A DNA stretch of 5,629 nucleotides. It comes from Candidatus Aegiribacteria sp. Lineage in GTDB: Bacteria > Fermentibacterota > Fermentibacteria > Fermentibacterales > Fermentibacteraceae. The translations under genes and the position numbers were made by a program. Each line of letters begins with the position of its first letter. Within the stretch, counting starts at the first letter, position 1. The notes under the pieces are model-generated. The model ran no database searches. It was given only the letters and a program-made list of their open reading frames with translations, and was not told the origin of the DNA. Shown here one piece after another: positions 1 to 5,629 of this stretch. The stretch lies in assembly GCA_030634715.1 (NCBI GenBank), contig DAOWAG010000096.1, forward strand, positions 1 to 5,629, read 5' to 3'.

Positions 1-909
1 AGAAAACTCAGGGAGATTCATCCCGGTCTTTCAATCGCAATTGTGGCTTCTGAATCAAACAGTGTTATCCTGAAATACGAAAAAGATATCAGTGTGATCA
101 TATATGATAAATCCCCGTGGAAGTTTATCAGCTCTCTGCACGCTGCCAGAGAATTCAAGCCGGACGCGGTTGTGGATATGCATATGCACGATTCCACCAC
201 TTCGCTCATATATGCGGTATTCTCCGGAGCGAGATGGAAACTTCACATCGACAGAGAGAACAGACTTCCGTTCAACATCAGGGTAAGGGCTGCCCAGGAT
301 GGTCATATAATGGATGCTCTCTCGGGCTTGCTCTCAGGGCTCGGAAAAGAAGTTGAAACGGATAAGCCTTTCGTGCGAGAAATCACGCTGTCCTGCATTG
401 AAATGGATTTTGCCGACAGGTTCTGGAGCGGAGTGAATGCCGTGCCGGAGGACTGCGTTGCTATCAACATCTCCGCTGGTGGAGAAAATCGCTGGTGGGG
501 AATTGACAGATACATGGAAGTATGCCGGGGGATCATATCTCTCGGAATGAAGCCGCTGCTTCTGTACGCTCCGGAAAACTGGGATAAGGCTGAGTCCATC
601 GCCTTACAGGAAGCGGAAACTCTTCTCTCACCCCTGACACCTACAGTCCTTCATGTTGCTGCATTGATTCGAAATGTCCGACTTCTTGTCAGTCCGGATA
701 CTTCTGTTATTCATATTGCTGCTTCAAGCGGAATTCCAGTTGTAGGAATGTATCTGTCCTTCGATCCATCCCTTCCAAAATGGTACCCCTGGCGGGTTAA
801 CAGAAGAATACTCATGGCTGAGGATAGCAGATCGCTTGAAACCATCAGCTCCGATTCTGTCGTACGCTCGGTGAGGGAGATTCTGGAGAACGGAAGAGGA
901 ACGAAGTGA
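1..909 (+). CDS. Glycosyltransferase family 9 (heptosyltransferase-like), 5' end missing
   Basis: The frame is open from the first base of the window, so the start lies to the left; 302 codons plus a TGA stop are visible. The GTG at 43 is not taken as the start, because the residues before it (LREIHPGLSIAIV) match the usual GT9 stretch 'LR..yP...I.llv'. The N-terminal Rossmann-like half is followed by a C-terminal half with INISAGGENRWWG (about nt 463-501), the usual donor-domain opening, and SPDTSVIHIAASSGIPVVGMY (about nt 691-753). The latter is the GT9 signature corresponding to 'ndTGp.HlAaAlg.Pvv.lf'. Family members such as the WaaC/WaaF type transfer heptose or a related sugar from a nucleotide-activated donor to LPS core on the cytoplasmic side. 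The acceptor and sugar here are unknown. The gene overlaps the next glycosyltransferase by four bases, so the two are probably co-translated. Family assignment is firm; heptose specificity is not claimed. Confidence 0.9.
   Translation, partial: RKLREIHPGLSIAIVASESNSVILKYEKDISVIIYDKSPWKFISSLHAAREFKPDAVVDMHMHDSTTSLIYAVFSGARWKLHIDRENRLPFNIRVRAAQDGHIMDALSGLLSGLGKEVETDKPFVREITLSCIEMDFADRFWSGVNAVPEDCVAINISAGGENRWWGIDRYMEVCRGIISLGMKPLLLYAPENWDKAESIALQEAETLLSPLTPTVLHVAALIRNVRLLVSPDTSVIHIAASSGIPVVGMYLSFDPSLPKWYPWRVNRRILMAEDSRSLETISSDSVVRSVREILENGRGTK
895..909 (+). promoter_or_regulatory. Ribosome binding site and GTGA start/stop overlap
   Basis: AGAGGA at 895-900 lies five bases before GTG at 906-908, and the same bases form the TGA stop (907-909) of the upstream gene. 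The overlap fixes GTG as the start of the GT4 gene: the protein then begins MRIGFDATNI, the normal first beta strand of a GT4 enzyme. It also suggests translational coupling between the two glycosyltransferases. Confidence 0.8.
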
Positions 910-2084
910 GGATTGGATTTGACGCCACGAATATTCTGGGACACGGCGGAATCAAGACCTACGCAAGAGAGCTTATTAAAACTCTTGCCTCTGAATATCC
1001 GGGAGATGATTTCATTCTCTGCACAACATCCAGCATCTCAAAAAAAGAGAAACTGCTCAGACTGTTTGAAAAGAATACAAATATTGAAGTATGCACAGGC
1101 CTTCCGCATGCAAGAATGCTTGGTGACAGGTTCAGGTGGTTGTCAGGACTTCTGGGAGCTCTGTACTGGAGGAAACAGGAACGTAATCTGGACCTGGTCC
1201 ATCTCACTGATCCCTATTCTGCTGCCGGTTACCCCCGCAGATTTGCTGTGACCATTCACGATCTGTTCCCGCTTACAAGAGATGAATTATGCAATTCACA
1301 TCTGAATCTGTTCTACAAACGGAAAACACCTCTTATTCTGCGTCGGGCCGAAGCAGTTATAACTCCATCTCTATACATCGCTGATGAGATACAGAATCTA
1401 TACCCGAATCAGGTTCGAATGATTAATGTTATTCCTGAAGCTGCGGACAGCGAGTTTCGACCTTTAAGCCGAAATAATTCCATTCTGTCCGAATATGGAC
1501 TTGATAGAACCAGGTTCCTCCTGTTTGTCGGTCGGGCTGACATAAGAAAGAACCTGCGGCGAATTGTCGAAGCTTATGACGGACTCGATATTGACACTCG
1601 CGATATCGCGGGTGCGGGCACGGGTGTGGGCACGGGTGCGGGGGGGGGCGCGGTACACATGGGACTTGTTCTTTCCGGACATAATTCCATCGAAGCCAGT
1701 TTAACTGAAAGAGGACATCTTCATGTACTAAGAGATGTATCTCAGGAAGATATTATTCAGTTCTACTCGTCTGCTGACGCCCTGGTCTTCCCATCACTCG
1801 ATGAGGGGTTCGGGCTTCCTGTCATCGAGGCGATGCAGAGCGGCTGCCCTGTGATTACATCGAATACCTCCTGCCTCCCGGAAATTGCTGGAGATGCTGC
1901 GCTTCTTGTTGATCCATACTCTATCGCTGAGATATCATCTGCTATGAGAGAAATAATCACATCTCCGAAGAGAAGAGAAGAGCTGCGGGAAGAAGGATTC
2001 CGTAGAGTAATAGACTATTCCTGGGAGAAAACGGCTCAGAAGACCATGAAGGTTTACAGGGATACTCTTAGGAGGAGTTCCTGA
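906..2084 (+). CDS. Glycosyltransferase family 4 (GT-B fold), with a Gly-rich insert
   Basis: This is a complete 392-residue protein, a normal length for GT4. It begins MRIGFDATNI with the Gly-rich N-terminal loop HGGIKTYAREL (residues 13-23), then VTIHDLFPL (115-123). The donor domain opens with FLLFVGRADIRKNLRRIVEAY (204-224) and carries the E-x7-E signature in PSLDEGFGLPVIEAM, with Glu300 and Glu308; the end is YSWEKTA (371-377). Family members transfer a sugar from a nucleotide-activated donor with retention of configuration, as in mannosyl- and rhamnosyltransferases of O-antigen or capsule. The exact sugar cannot be told. The odd part is residues 235-250, an Ala/Thr/Val-Gly repeat between the first donor-domain helix and the next strand (GLVLSG), encoded by G-rich DNA with a run of nine G. 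A one-base slip there truncates the protein before Glu300/Glu308. The gene follows a GT9 gene in an operon and ends five bases from a convergent gene. Confidence 0.93.
   Translation: MRIGFDATNILGHGGIKTYARELIKTLASEYPGDDFILCTTSSISKKEKLLRLFEKNTNIEVCTGLPHARMLGDRFRWLSGLLGALYWRKQERNLDLVHLTDPYSAAGYPRRFAVTIHDLFPLTRDELCNSHLNLFYKRKTPLILRRAEAVITPSLYIADEIQNLYPNQVRMINVIPEAADSEFRPLSRNNSILSEYGLDRTRFLLFVGRADIRKNLRRIVEAYDGLDIDTRDIAGAGTGVGTGAGGGAVHMGLVLSGHNSIEASLTERGHLHVLRDVSQEDIIQFYSSADALVFPSLDEGFGLPVIEAMQSGCPVITSNTSCLPEIAGDAALLVDPYSIAEISSAMREIITSPKRREELREEGFRRVIDYSWEKTAQKTMKVYRDTLRRSS
1608..1655 (+). repeat. G-rich 12-nt minisatellite-like insert inside the GT4 gene
   Basis: This 48-base stretch is built from nearly identical 12-base units starting at 1611 (GGTGCGGGCACG), 1623 (GGTGTGGGCACG) and 1635 (GGTGCGGGGGGG). 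It is far richer in G than the rest of the gene. It keeps the reading frame and encodes an (A/T/V)-G dipeptide repeat at residues 235-250. By position it lies in a surface loop of the donor-binding domain, where extra residues are likely tolerated. The periodicity suggests growth by replication slippage, or insertion of a dispersed repeat. Confidence 0.85.
1640..1648 (+). repeat. Run of nine G within the GT4 coding sequence
   Basis: Nine consecutive G fall in codons for Ala-Gly-Gly-Gly. Losing one G brings TAA at 1702-1704 into frame; gaining one brings TAA at 1682-1684 into frame. Both precede the E-x7-E donor site. Runs of this length are typical slippage points in phase-variable surface genes, but such switching is inferred here. 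Confidence 0.9.
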
Positions 2085-2089
2085 TACTT

Positions 2090-3337
2090 TCAGTAAAGAC
2101 CAAAAATGAGTTTGTGCCAGGCTGAATGATGCCACGGTCCTGCATTAGCCCAGGGAATATCAACCATCATCGCAAGTCCAATGAGTGTAAGAATAGCGAG
2201 TAGAATCATTGCTCTTCTGGATCTGTGCCTGTCTATCCATTCTGCTACGAACAGGAACAGTAACGGCATGACTACAATCATCCATCTCAGTCCAGCACAG
2301 ACACCTCCGTAATTCCTTGTCTGTATTCCAAGGAACAGTACTGTAACAGTAAGCGGCAATCCGATTGTCAGTGCCTCAGCATATCTGCGGGCTTTTTGCG
2401 AAATCGAAGTCCATATACTCCAGCCTGCAAGAAAGAAAACAGGTGTCATTGATAGAAATCCATGATGTCCCAGTATGATGTGAAAGAAATAGATGTGCTT
2501 GGGTTCGTAAAGAGCATCGATACCGACAGGATTCTGCCAGTATGCGCCTGCGAACTGATATAGATCAGGGCGAAGGTAGATCGGCAGAAGTGAACCTGTG
2601 GCTATCAGAGTGAGTATGAAATGTCCCGCGACAGGGAGAAATAATGCTGGAAGGAAGAAGACCAGCGTTCTGCGTAGATCCTTTGAAGCCAGGTATACAG
2701 CAAAGGAGATGCAGAAGAAACCAGCCCAGAGTTCGAATGTAGCCGCCAGTCCGGCAAGGAATCCGGAAAGGAGCCAGTGAATCGACCTGTCATTGCAGCT
2801 GTTACGGATGCGGAAAGCGAAGTAGAAGGAGATGAACAGACTAACCGCTGCGGGAGTATGGTTGTTAAGGCTGGTGGCATATCCAAGACCTATGAAGTTG
2901 AGTGTGAATACCAGAAGAGCAAGACCCACAGTTCTATCTGAATCTGTCCATAGAAGGAGCAGTCTGTAGAAGAAATAAAGCAGCAGGAGATAAGGTAATC
3001 CTCCCATGAGAAGGCTAAGAAAACGAATACTGGTCTGTTCATCTGTATCGAACGTTATCCCTGTGATGTTTGAGAAGATGAAATACGCTCCGGCTGAAAG
3101 CACGGATAACATCGGTGGTTTGGAGGAGTAAGAATGCCCTTCTATCATGACCTTGTCCGCAGTGTCCGAAAATCTGGAACCGTCAATAATGAAAGTTCCT
3201 CTGTGCACAAGTGATTCGATCGTGGCGAAACGGCTTGAAGGATTACACTGTGAAATCGTCTGAGAGAGAAAAACTAGCACAACCGAGGACAGCACGATAC
3301 AGAAAAGGAACAGTTTCAATAGTCGTGCTTGAATCAT
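2090..3337 (-). CDS. Polytopic membrane protein, probable GT-C/PMT-like glycosyltransferase
   Basis: This 415-residue protein has about ten hydrophobic segments, roughly at residues 7-27, 76-92, 103-127, 135-152, 160-176, 188-217, 224-247, 285-305, 322-338, 350-366 and 376-392. After the first segment comes a polar loop with SRFATIESLVHRGTFIID (35-52) and then GHSYSSKPPMLS (67-78). The latter recalls the first extracytoplasmic loop and 'Y..kPPl' element of GT39/ArnT-type enzymes, which use lipid-linked sugar donors. Other notable motifs are YWQNPVGIDAL (266-276), LGHHGFLSMTPVFFLAGW (289-306) and RNYGGVCAGLRW (341-352). I recall similar strings in uncharacterised bacterial membrane proteins, but no substrate is known to me. 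The start is ATG at 3335-3337, with AAGGAG at 3342-3347 four bases upstream. The gene lies 157 bases downstream of the radical SAM gene on the same strand and converges on the GT4 gene with a 5-base gap. The fold class is likely; the enzymatic role is inferred. Confidence 0.8.
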   Translation of the reverse strand: MIQARLLKLFLFCIVLSSVVLVFLSQTISQCNPSSRFATIESLVHRGTFIIDGSRFSDTADKVMIEGHSYSSKPPMLSVLSAGAYFIFSNITGITFDTDEQTSIRFLSLLMGGLPYLLLLYFFYRLLLLWTDSDRTVGLALLVFTLNFIGLGYATSLNNHTPAAVSLFISFYFAFRIRNSCNDRSIHWLLSGFLAGLAATFELWAGFFCISFAVYLASKDLRRTLVFFLPALFLPVAGHFILTLIATGSLLPIYLRPDLYQFAGAYWQNPVGIDALYEPKHIYFFHIILGHHGFLSMTPVFFLAGWSIWTSISQKARRYAEALTIGLPLTVTVLFLGIQTRNYGGVCAGLRWMIVVMPLLFLFVAEWIDRHRSRRAMILLAILTLIGLAMMVDIPWANAGPWHHSAWHKLIFGLY

Positions 3338-3407
3338 TACGCTCCTTCTCTGGAGAGAATCGTGAAATGGTTATTATCAGAATTGAAAGGTCCATCCAGA
3401 TTGATCA

Positions 3408-3413
3408 ATTATA
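3408..3413 (-). promoter_or_regulatory. Possible -10 box for the membrane-protein gene
   Basis: The minus strand reads TATAAT at 3413-3408, about 70 bases before the ATG, in an AT-rich patch of the 157-base gap between the radical SAM and membrane-protein genes. No good -35 box is seen 16-18 bases upstream, and the palindrome TTGATCAA (3401-3408) sits where transcription would begin. The gene may instead be read from the radical SAM promoter, since no convincing terminator is visible in the gap. Confidence 0.3.
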
Positions 3414-3494
3414 TACATAATAAGGATCGAGCCCTATCATTTCGTTGAATCCGGTCTTGCGTCCAGAAGCGCCGTTACGGGGGGAATATTAGGC

Positions 3495-4520
3495 TCAGCT
3501 TTTAAGGATCTCTTTATCTGGCAGTGACATTTCCGGACATACCGCGCAGTTACTGGTATAGATTCCCCTTGAAATCCTGTCCCGAAGCTCCGTATATGCA
3601 GGTCCATTCCATATCTCGAAGAAACTGCTACAGGACATGTCACCAAGTGGTTCGGCAGTATTCCAGTGCGGGCAGGGGTTTATCCTGCCGTCAGGATCTA
3701 TGTATACCCAGTTGTCAAGATAGGAGCATGAAGATGAGTTCTCCTGATCAGATGGGGAAGGTGCATTGAAGGAAAGCCCCAGTTCGCAGGCGATATCCGA
3801 AGCTATCCGGATCTGCCTGGATACTTCCGGTGAATTTGGATTGATCGTCTCCCCGGTCAAGTCCAGTCCCGAGTAAGGCACCAGCGGAACAACACCCACG
3901 GATACAGCTCCAACTTCGGATGCGAGTCTCAGAATATCCGGCAGTTCATGCAGGTTTCCTCTCTGCAGTGTCACGCTGAAAGAGAGCATCGGGAACTTCA
4001 TTCCTCTTCTGTCCCTTTCGGAGATAAGCTCTCTCATATTATCGATGATAATATCCAGGTCCGCACCGTCCCTTATCTTTGCGTGGGTTGAGGGAGTGGC
4101 CCCGTCTATTGATACGAACAGTGAAGTGGGGGGGGAGTCAAGAAGAACATCGATATTCGTGGGAGAGAGAAGAATACCGTTCGTTACAACCTCTCTGGCA
4201 GGTACGTCAGCACGGTAGAGCCGGTCAAGATATCTACCGAAATCCGGATTGACGAACGGTTCCGCACCGCATGAGAGCCCAACTACAGAGGCTGCAGGGA
4301 ACAGCTCGTCAGCTATTCTGTCAAACAGATCGGGATCTATATCATGCCACTTCCGGTCAGGATCTTTATCAGCCAACCGCATGGTGCACATCGAACAGCG
4401 AAGGTTGCACCTGTTCGTTGTGTCCATCCTGATAATAAGGTTTCTTCTACCACGAAGACATACCCATGGAAAACGGTGTGATCTTTGCAGATACTTGCTG
4501 AGTATTGTTTTAGGATTCAT
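3495..4520 (-). CDS. Radical SAM protein with C-terminal SPASM-like domain
   Basis: This is a complete 341-residue protein. The radical SAM cluster motif is CNLRCSMC, with Cys38, Cys42 and Cys45 ligating the [4Fe-4S] cluster that cleaves S-adenosylmethionine. GLSCGAEPFVNPDF (81-94) is the SAM-binding 'GGEP' region, VVTNGILL (111-118) and LFVSIDGATPSTHAKIR (134-150) are typical later barrel strands. The C-terminus has a SPASM-like layout: Cys265, then VYIDPDGRINPCPHW with Cys283, FFEIWNGPAY (300-309), and Cys325/Cys328 in CAVC. This suggests one auxiliary iron-sulfur cluster. Relatives modify peptides, sugars or cofactors. No precursor peptide or partner here points to the substrate, though nearby glycosyltransferases make a glycan role possible. 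The start is ATG at 4518-4520 with GGAGAG at 4528-4533, seven bases upstream. A run of eight C in codons 129-131 is a possible slippage site. Family is certain, function unknown. Confidence 0.93.
   Translation of the reverse strand: MNPKTILSKYLQRSHRFPWVCLRGRRNLIIRMDTTNRCNLRCSMCTMRLADKDPDRKWHDIDPDLFDRIADELFPAASVVGLSCGAEPFVNPDFGRYLDRLYRADVPAREVVTNGILLSPTNIDVLLDSPPTSLFVSIDGATPSTHAKIRDGADLDIIIDNMRELISERDRRGMKFPMLSFSVTLQRGNLHELPDILRLASEVGAVSVGVVPLVPYSGLDLTGETINPNSPEVSRQIRIASDIACELGLSFNAPSPSDQENSSSCSYLDNWVYIDPDGRINPCPHWNTAEPLGDMSCSSFFEIWNGPAYTELRDRISRGIYTSNCAVCPEMSLPDKEILKS
4128..4135 (-). repeat. Run of eight C (coding strand) within the radical SAM gene
   Basis: The coding strand has eight C across Ser129-Pro130-Pro131; the plus strand shows eight G. 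Loss of one C brings TAG into frame about 20 bases later (plus-strand cta at 4106-4108), removing the second half of the barrel and the SPASM domain. This is the second G/C run of eight or more bases in the window. Confidence 0.9.
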
Positions 4521-4567
4521 TCAATATCTCTCCATCATCTCAGGTATCATTGTATTCTTAACTGGGG

Positions 4568-4597
4568 ATATTATTAGCACCGATCAGGTATTGTCAA
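4568..4597 (-). promoter_or_regulatory. Likely sigma-70-type promoter of the radical SAM gene
   Basis: On the minus strand there is a perfect TTGACA -35 box (4597-4592). It is followed after 16 bases by AATAAT (4575-4570), or after 18 bases by TAATAT (4573-4568), as the -10 box. Transcription would begin near 4561, giving a leader of about 40 bases before the ATG at 4520. The -35 box lies inside one copy of a 14-base direct repeat, and the palindrome GGAATTCC (4601-4608) lies just upstream. Confidence 0.6.
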
Positions 4598-4600
4598 TTC
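4587..4600. repeat. Direct repeat, copy 1, in the divergent promoter region
   Basis: GGTATTGTCAATTC here matches copy 2 at 4734-4747 (GGTATTGTCAGTTC) at 13 of 14 positions. This copy contains the complement of the TTGACA -35 box of the radical SAM gene. A protein bound here would be expected to affect that promoter. Its role as a binding site is inferred. Confidence 0.6.
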
Positions 4601-4711
4601 GGAATTCCCCGCAGCTTTCAGGCTTACAACGAAAATGAGTCAGGATGAGTGGTTCAGAAAGTATAAATGTGCTGTTATGCCGCTCTGCGGGTTCATCAGC
4701 CCTTCATATGC

Positions 4712-4741
4712 TTGACATGAAAGGACTGTCCTCGGTATTGT
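4712..4741 (+). promoter_or_regulatory. Possible promoter of the S41-like lipoprotein gene
   Basis: TTGACA at 4712-4717 is followed after 18 bases by TATTGT at 4736-4741, which matches four of six positions of the -10 consensus. Transcription would start near 4748, giving a leader of about 40 bases. The spacer holds the palindrome AGGACTGTCCT, and the -10 box overlaps copy 2 of the direct repeat. The -35 box is good but the -10 is weak. Confidence 0.45.
4722..4732. repeat. 11-base palindrome in the promoter spacer (possible operator)
   Basis: AGGACTGTCCT has perfect 5-base arms around a central T. It lies between the proposed -35 and -10 boxes of the S41-like gene, a classic place for a repressor or MerR-type activator site. 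The regulator is unknown, and short palindromes can arise by chance. Confidence 0.45.
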
Positions 4742-4747
4742 CAGTTC
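4734..4747. repeat. Direct repeat, copy 2, in the divergent promoter region
   Basis: GGTATTGTCAGTTC differs from copy 1 (4587-4600) at a single base and has the same orientation, 147 bases away. It overlaps the proposed -10 box of the S41-like lipoprotein gene and begins two bases after the AGGACTGTCCT palindrome. Confidence 0.6.
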
Positions 4748-4790
4748 TTGAATTGTAAGGCTTTTATACCGGAAAAGAATTGGATACAGA

Positions 4791-5629
4791 ATGAAGACTG
4801 GCGTTGTAGTATTTGGAGCTGCGGTATCTTTGCTGCTTTCCTCCTGCATCGATGATCCCCCAACCCATCCGGAGATTACGGATTATCAGTCATATATTGA
4901 CCTGGTCTGGGAACTCTACGATCAGAAGTATATAGCATTTGACGAAAAGGATGTTGACTGGGACACTGTTCATGAAGAGTATAGCCTGCTTGCTGAGAAT
5001 GTGGATTCATTTGACGAACTGAAGGAACTGTTAATTGAAATGGTTGGGAACCTTGAAGACAAGAATGCCTGGTTATATTTCCAGAGTTATCCTTATGAAA
5101 TCCTTCCCACATACTCACCCGATATAGAAGTTAATTACGTTGATTCCGTACTGATGGAACTGCTGGAACCATGGGACTTCCAGTGGGATTCTTCAGGTGG
5201 TGTCATGTGGGGTTACTGCGTTATTGATTCAATCCCATATTTTGCGATAAGGCACTTTCACTATTTCTTCACATTCCAGAAATTCAGTGATGAACTGAAA
5301 AATCATCTAGACGCTCCGGGGATGATTGTTGATATCAGGATGAGTGATGATGTGTCACTTGTTCCAGCGGAACAGATCCCCAGTGTATTCGCTGATCAAA
5401 ACAGAACAGCATTCCTTACTCAGCACAGAACGGGTCCTGAACATACGGATCTTTCACAGCTCTCCATTCATGATGTATCTCCGCGGTCATGGGCCTATAC
5501 TAAACCGATCGTACTCCTTGCGGGGGAACAGAATATCGGCGCAGCGGAAGCTTTCGCGTCTGTCATGGGTCAGATGTCCCACATAACAATCATCGGTGAT
5601 ACAACCGGTGGAGGAGGGAACATACCGGG
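4791..5629 (+). CDS. S41/tricorn-type protease-like lipoprotein, probably catalytically inactive, 3' end missing
   Basis: 279 codons are visible and the frame is still open at the window end. The N-terminus is a lipoprotein signal with lipobox LSSC (Cys19) after a hydrophobic stretch; Ile20-Asp21 follow, so outer-membrane anchoring is plausible. Residues about 33-96 (YQSYIDLVWELYDQKY, VDWDTVHEEY, then LEDKNAWLYF) match the helical tricorn C1-type domain found before S41 catalytic domains. From about 150 the protein follows the S41 core: IPYFAIRHF, APGMIVDIRM, KPIVLLAGEQNIGAAEAFA, IIGDTTGGGGN. Three key motifs are changed: the usual DGH is DKN (Asn92), the 'DLRNNGGG' motif is DIRMSDDVS (181-189), and the serine of 'FSAAE' is Gly250. 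There is no room for a PDZ domain between the two parts. It may therefore bind peptides or act as a scaffold in the envelope rather than cut. The start is ATG at 4791 with a weak GGA at 4782-4784; an in-frame stop lies at 4749-4751. Confidence 0.85.
   Translation, partial: MKTGVVVFGAAVSLLLSSCIDDPPTHPEITDYQSYIDLVWELYDQKYIAFDEKDVDWDTVHEEYSLLAENVDSFDELKELLIEMVGNLEDKNAWLYFQSYPYEILPTYSPDIEVNYVDSVLMELLEPWDFQWDSSGGVMWGYCVIDSIPYFAIRHFHYFFTFQKFSDELKNHLDAPGMIVDIRMSDDVSLVPAEQIPSVFADQNRTAFLTQHRTGPEHTDLSQLSIHDVSPRSWAYTKPIVLLAGEQNIGAAEAFASVMGQMSHITIIGDTTGGGGNIP

Noticed and set aside
43..909. GTG at 43 as the start of the GT9 gene
   Set aside because: The frame is open to the window edge, and the residues before 43 match the GT9 N-terminal region, so the true start lies outside the window.
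2073..2082. Small inverted repeat AGGAGTTCCT at the end of the GT4 gene, considered as a terminator
   Set aside because: The stem is only four base pairs with a two-base loop and no following T run. No convincing terminator was found between the convergent genes.
3421..3494. Terminator after the radical SAM gene
   Set aside because: Only three-base stems could be drawn on the minus strand, with no U-rich tail.
4635..4715. 26-codon plus-strand ORF with two cysteines, between the radical SAM gene and the S41-like gene, considered as a peptide precursor
   Set aside because: It has no recognisable ribosome binding site, its end overlaps the proposed -35 box of the S41-like gene, and it has no leader-like features. 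Chance is the simpler explanation.
4640..4849. 69-residue minus-strand ORF antisense to the start of the S41-like gene
   Set aside because: It overlaps a well-supported signal-peptide coding region, and its protein has no recognisable motif or composition.
5344..5586. 80-residue plus-strand ORF inside the S41-like gene
   Set aside because: It is an out-of-frame shadow of the S41 catalytic-domain coding sequence.

Overview
The window looks like chromosomal DNA of a Gram-negative (diderm) bacterium. It holds two glycosyltransferases of surface-polysaccharide type, a large multi-pass membrane protein resembling GT-C glycosyltransferases, a radical SAM/SPASM protein and a lipoprotein. Base composition is moderate and genes are tightly packed. 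I cannot name the organism. The tricorn-type S41 lipoprotein and the style of the membrane protein recall FCB/PVC-type environmental bacteria, but that is a weak inference from memory of the families. No rRNA, tRNA, CRISPR array, transposase or attachment site was seen.

Layout. Positions 1-2084 (+) hold the 3' part of a GT9 (heptosyltransferase-like) gene joined by a 4-base GTGA overlap to a complete GT4 glycosyltransferase gene. They are the end of an operon that enters from the left. Positions 2090-3337 (-) hold a 415-residue polytopic membrane protein that converges on the GT4 gene with only 5 bases between the stop codons. Positions 3495-4520 (-) hold a 341-residue radical SAM/SPASM protein lying upstream of the membrane-protein gene on the same strand. 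Positions 4521-4790 are a divergent intergenic region with one good and one fair promoter candidate, a near-perfect 14-base direct repeat and an 11-base palindrome. Positions 4791-5629 (+) hold the start of a lipoprotein of the S41/tricorn-type protease family, cut off by the window end.

How it fits together. The GT9 and GT4 enzymes probably add sugars to a lipid-linked or LPS-type glycan at the cytoplasmic face. The membrane protein could use a lipid-linked sugar donor on the outer side of the inner membrane. The radical SAM protein could modify a sugar or peptide substrate, but nothing visible identifies it. The S41-like lipoprotein has no evident link with glycan assembly.

Three points deserve attention. 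(1) The GT4 gene carries a glycine-rich, 12-nt-periodic insert ending in a run of nine G, and the radical SAM gene carries a run of eight C. A one-base slip at the G run, or a one-base loss at the C run, leads to an early stop, so both could be phase-variable switches. (2) The S41-like protein appears to lack the catalytic serine, the tricorn-type histidine and the Gly-rich motif, so it may be a pseudoprotease. (3) The divergent promoter region has a repeated 14-mer overlapping promoter elements of both genes, suggesting shared regulation.
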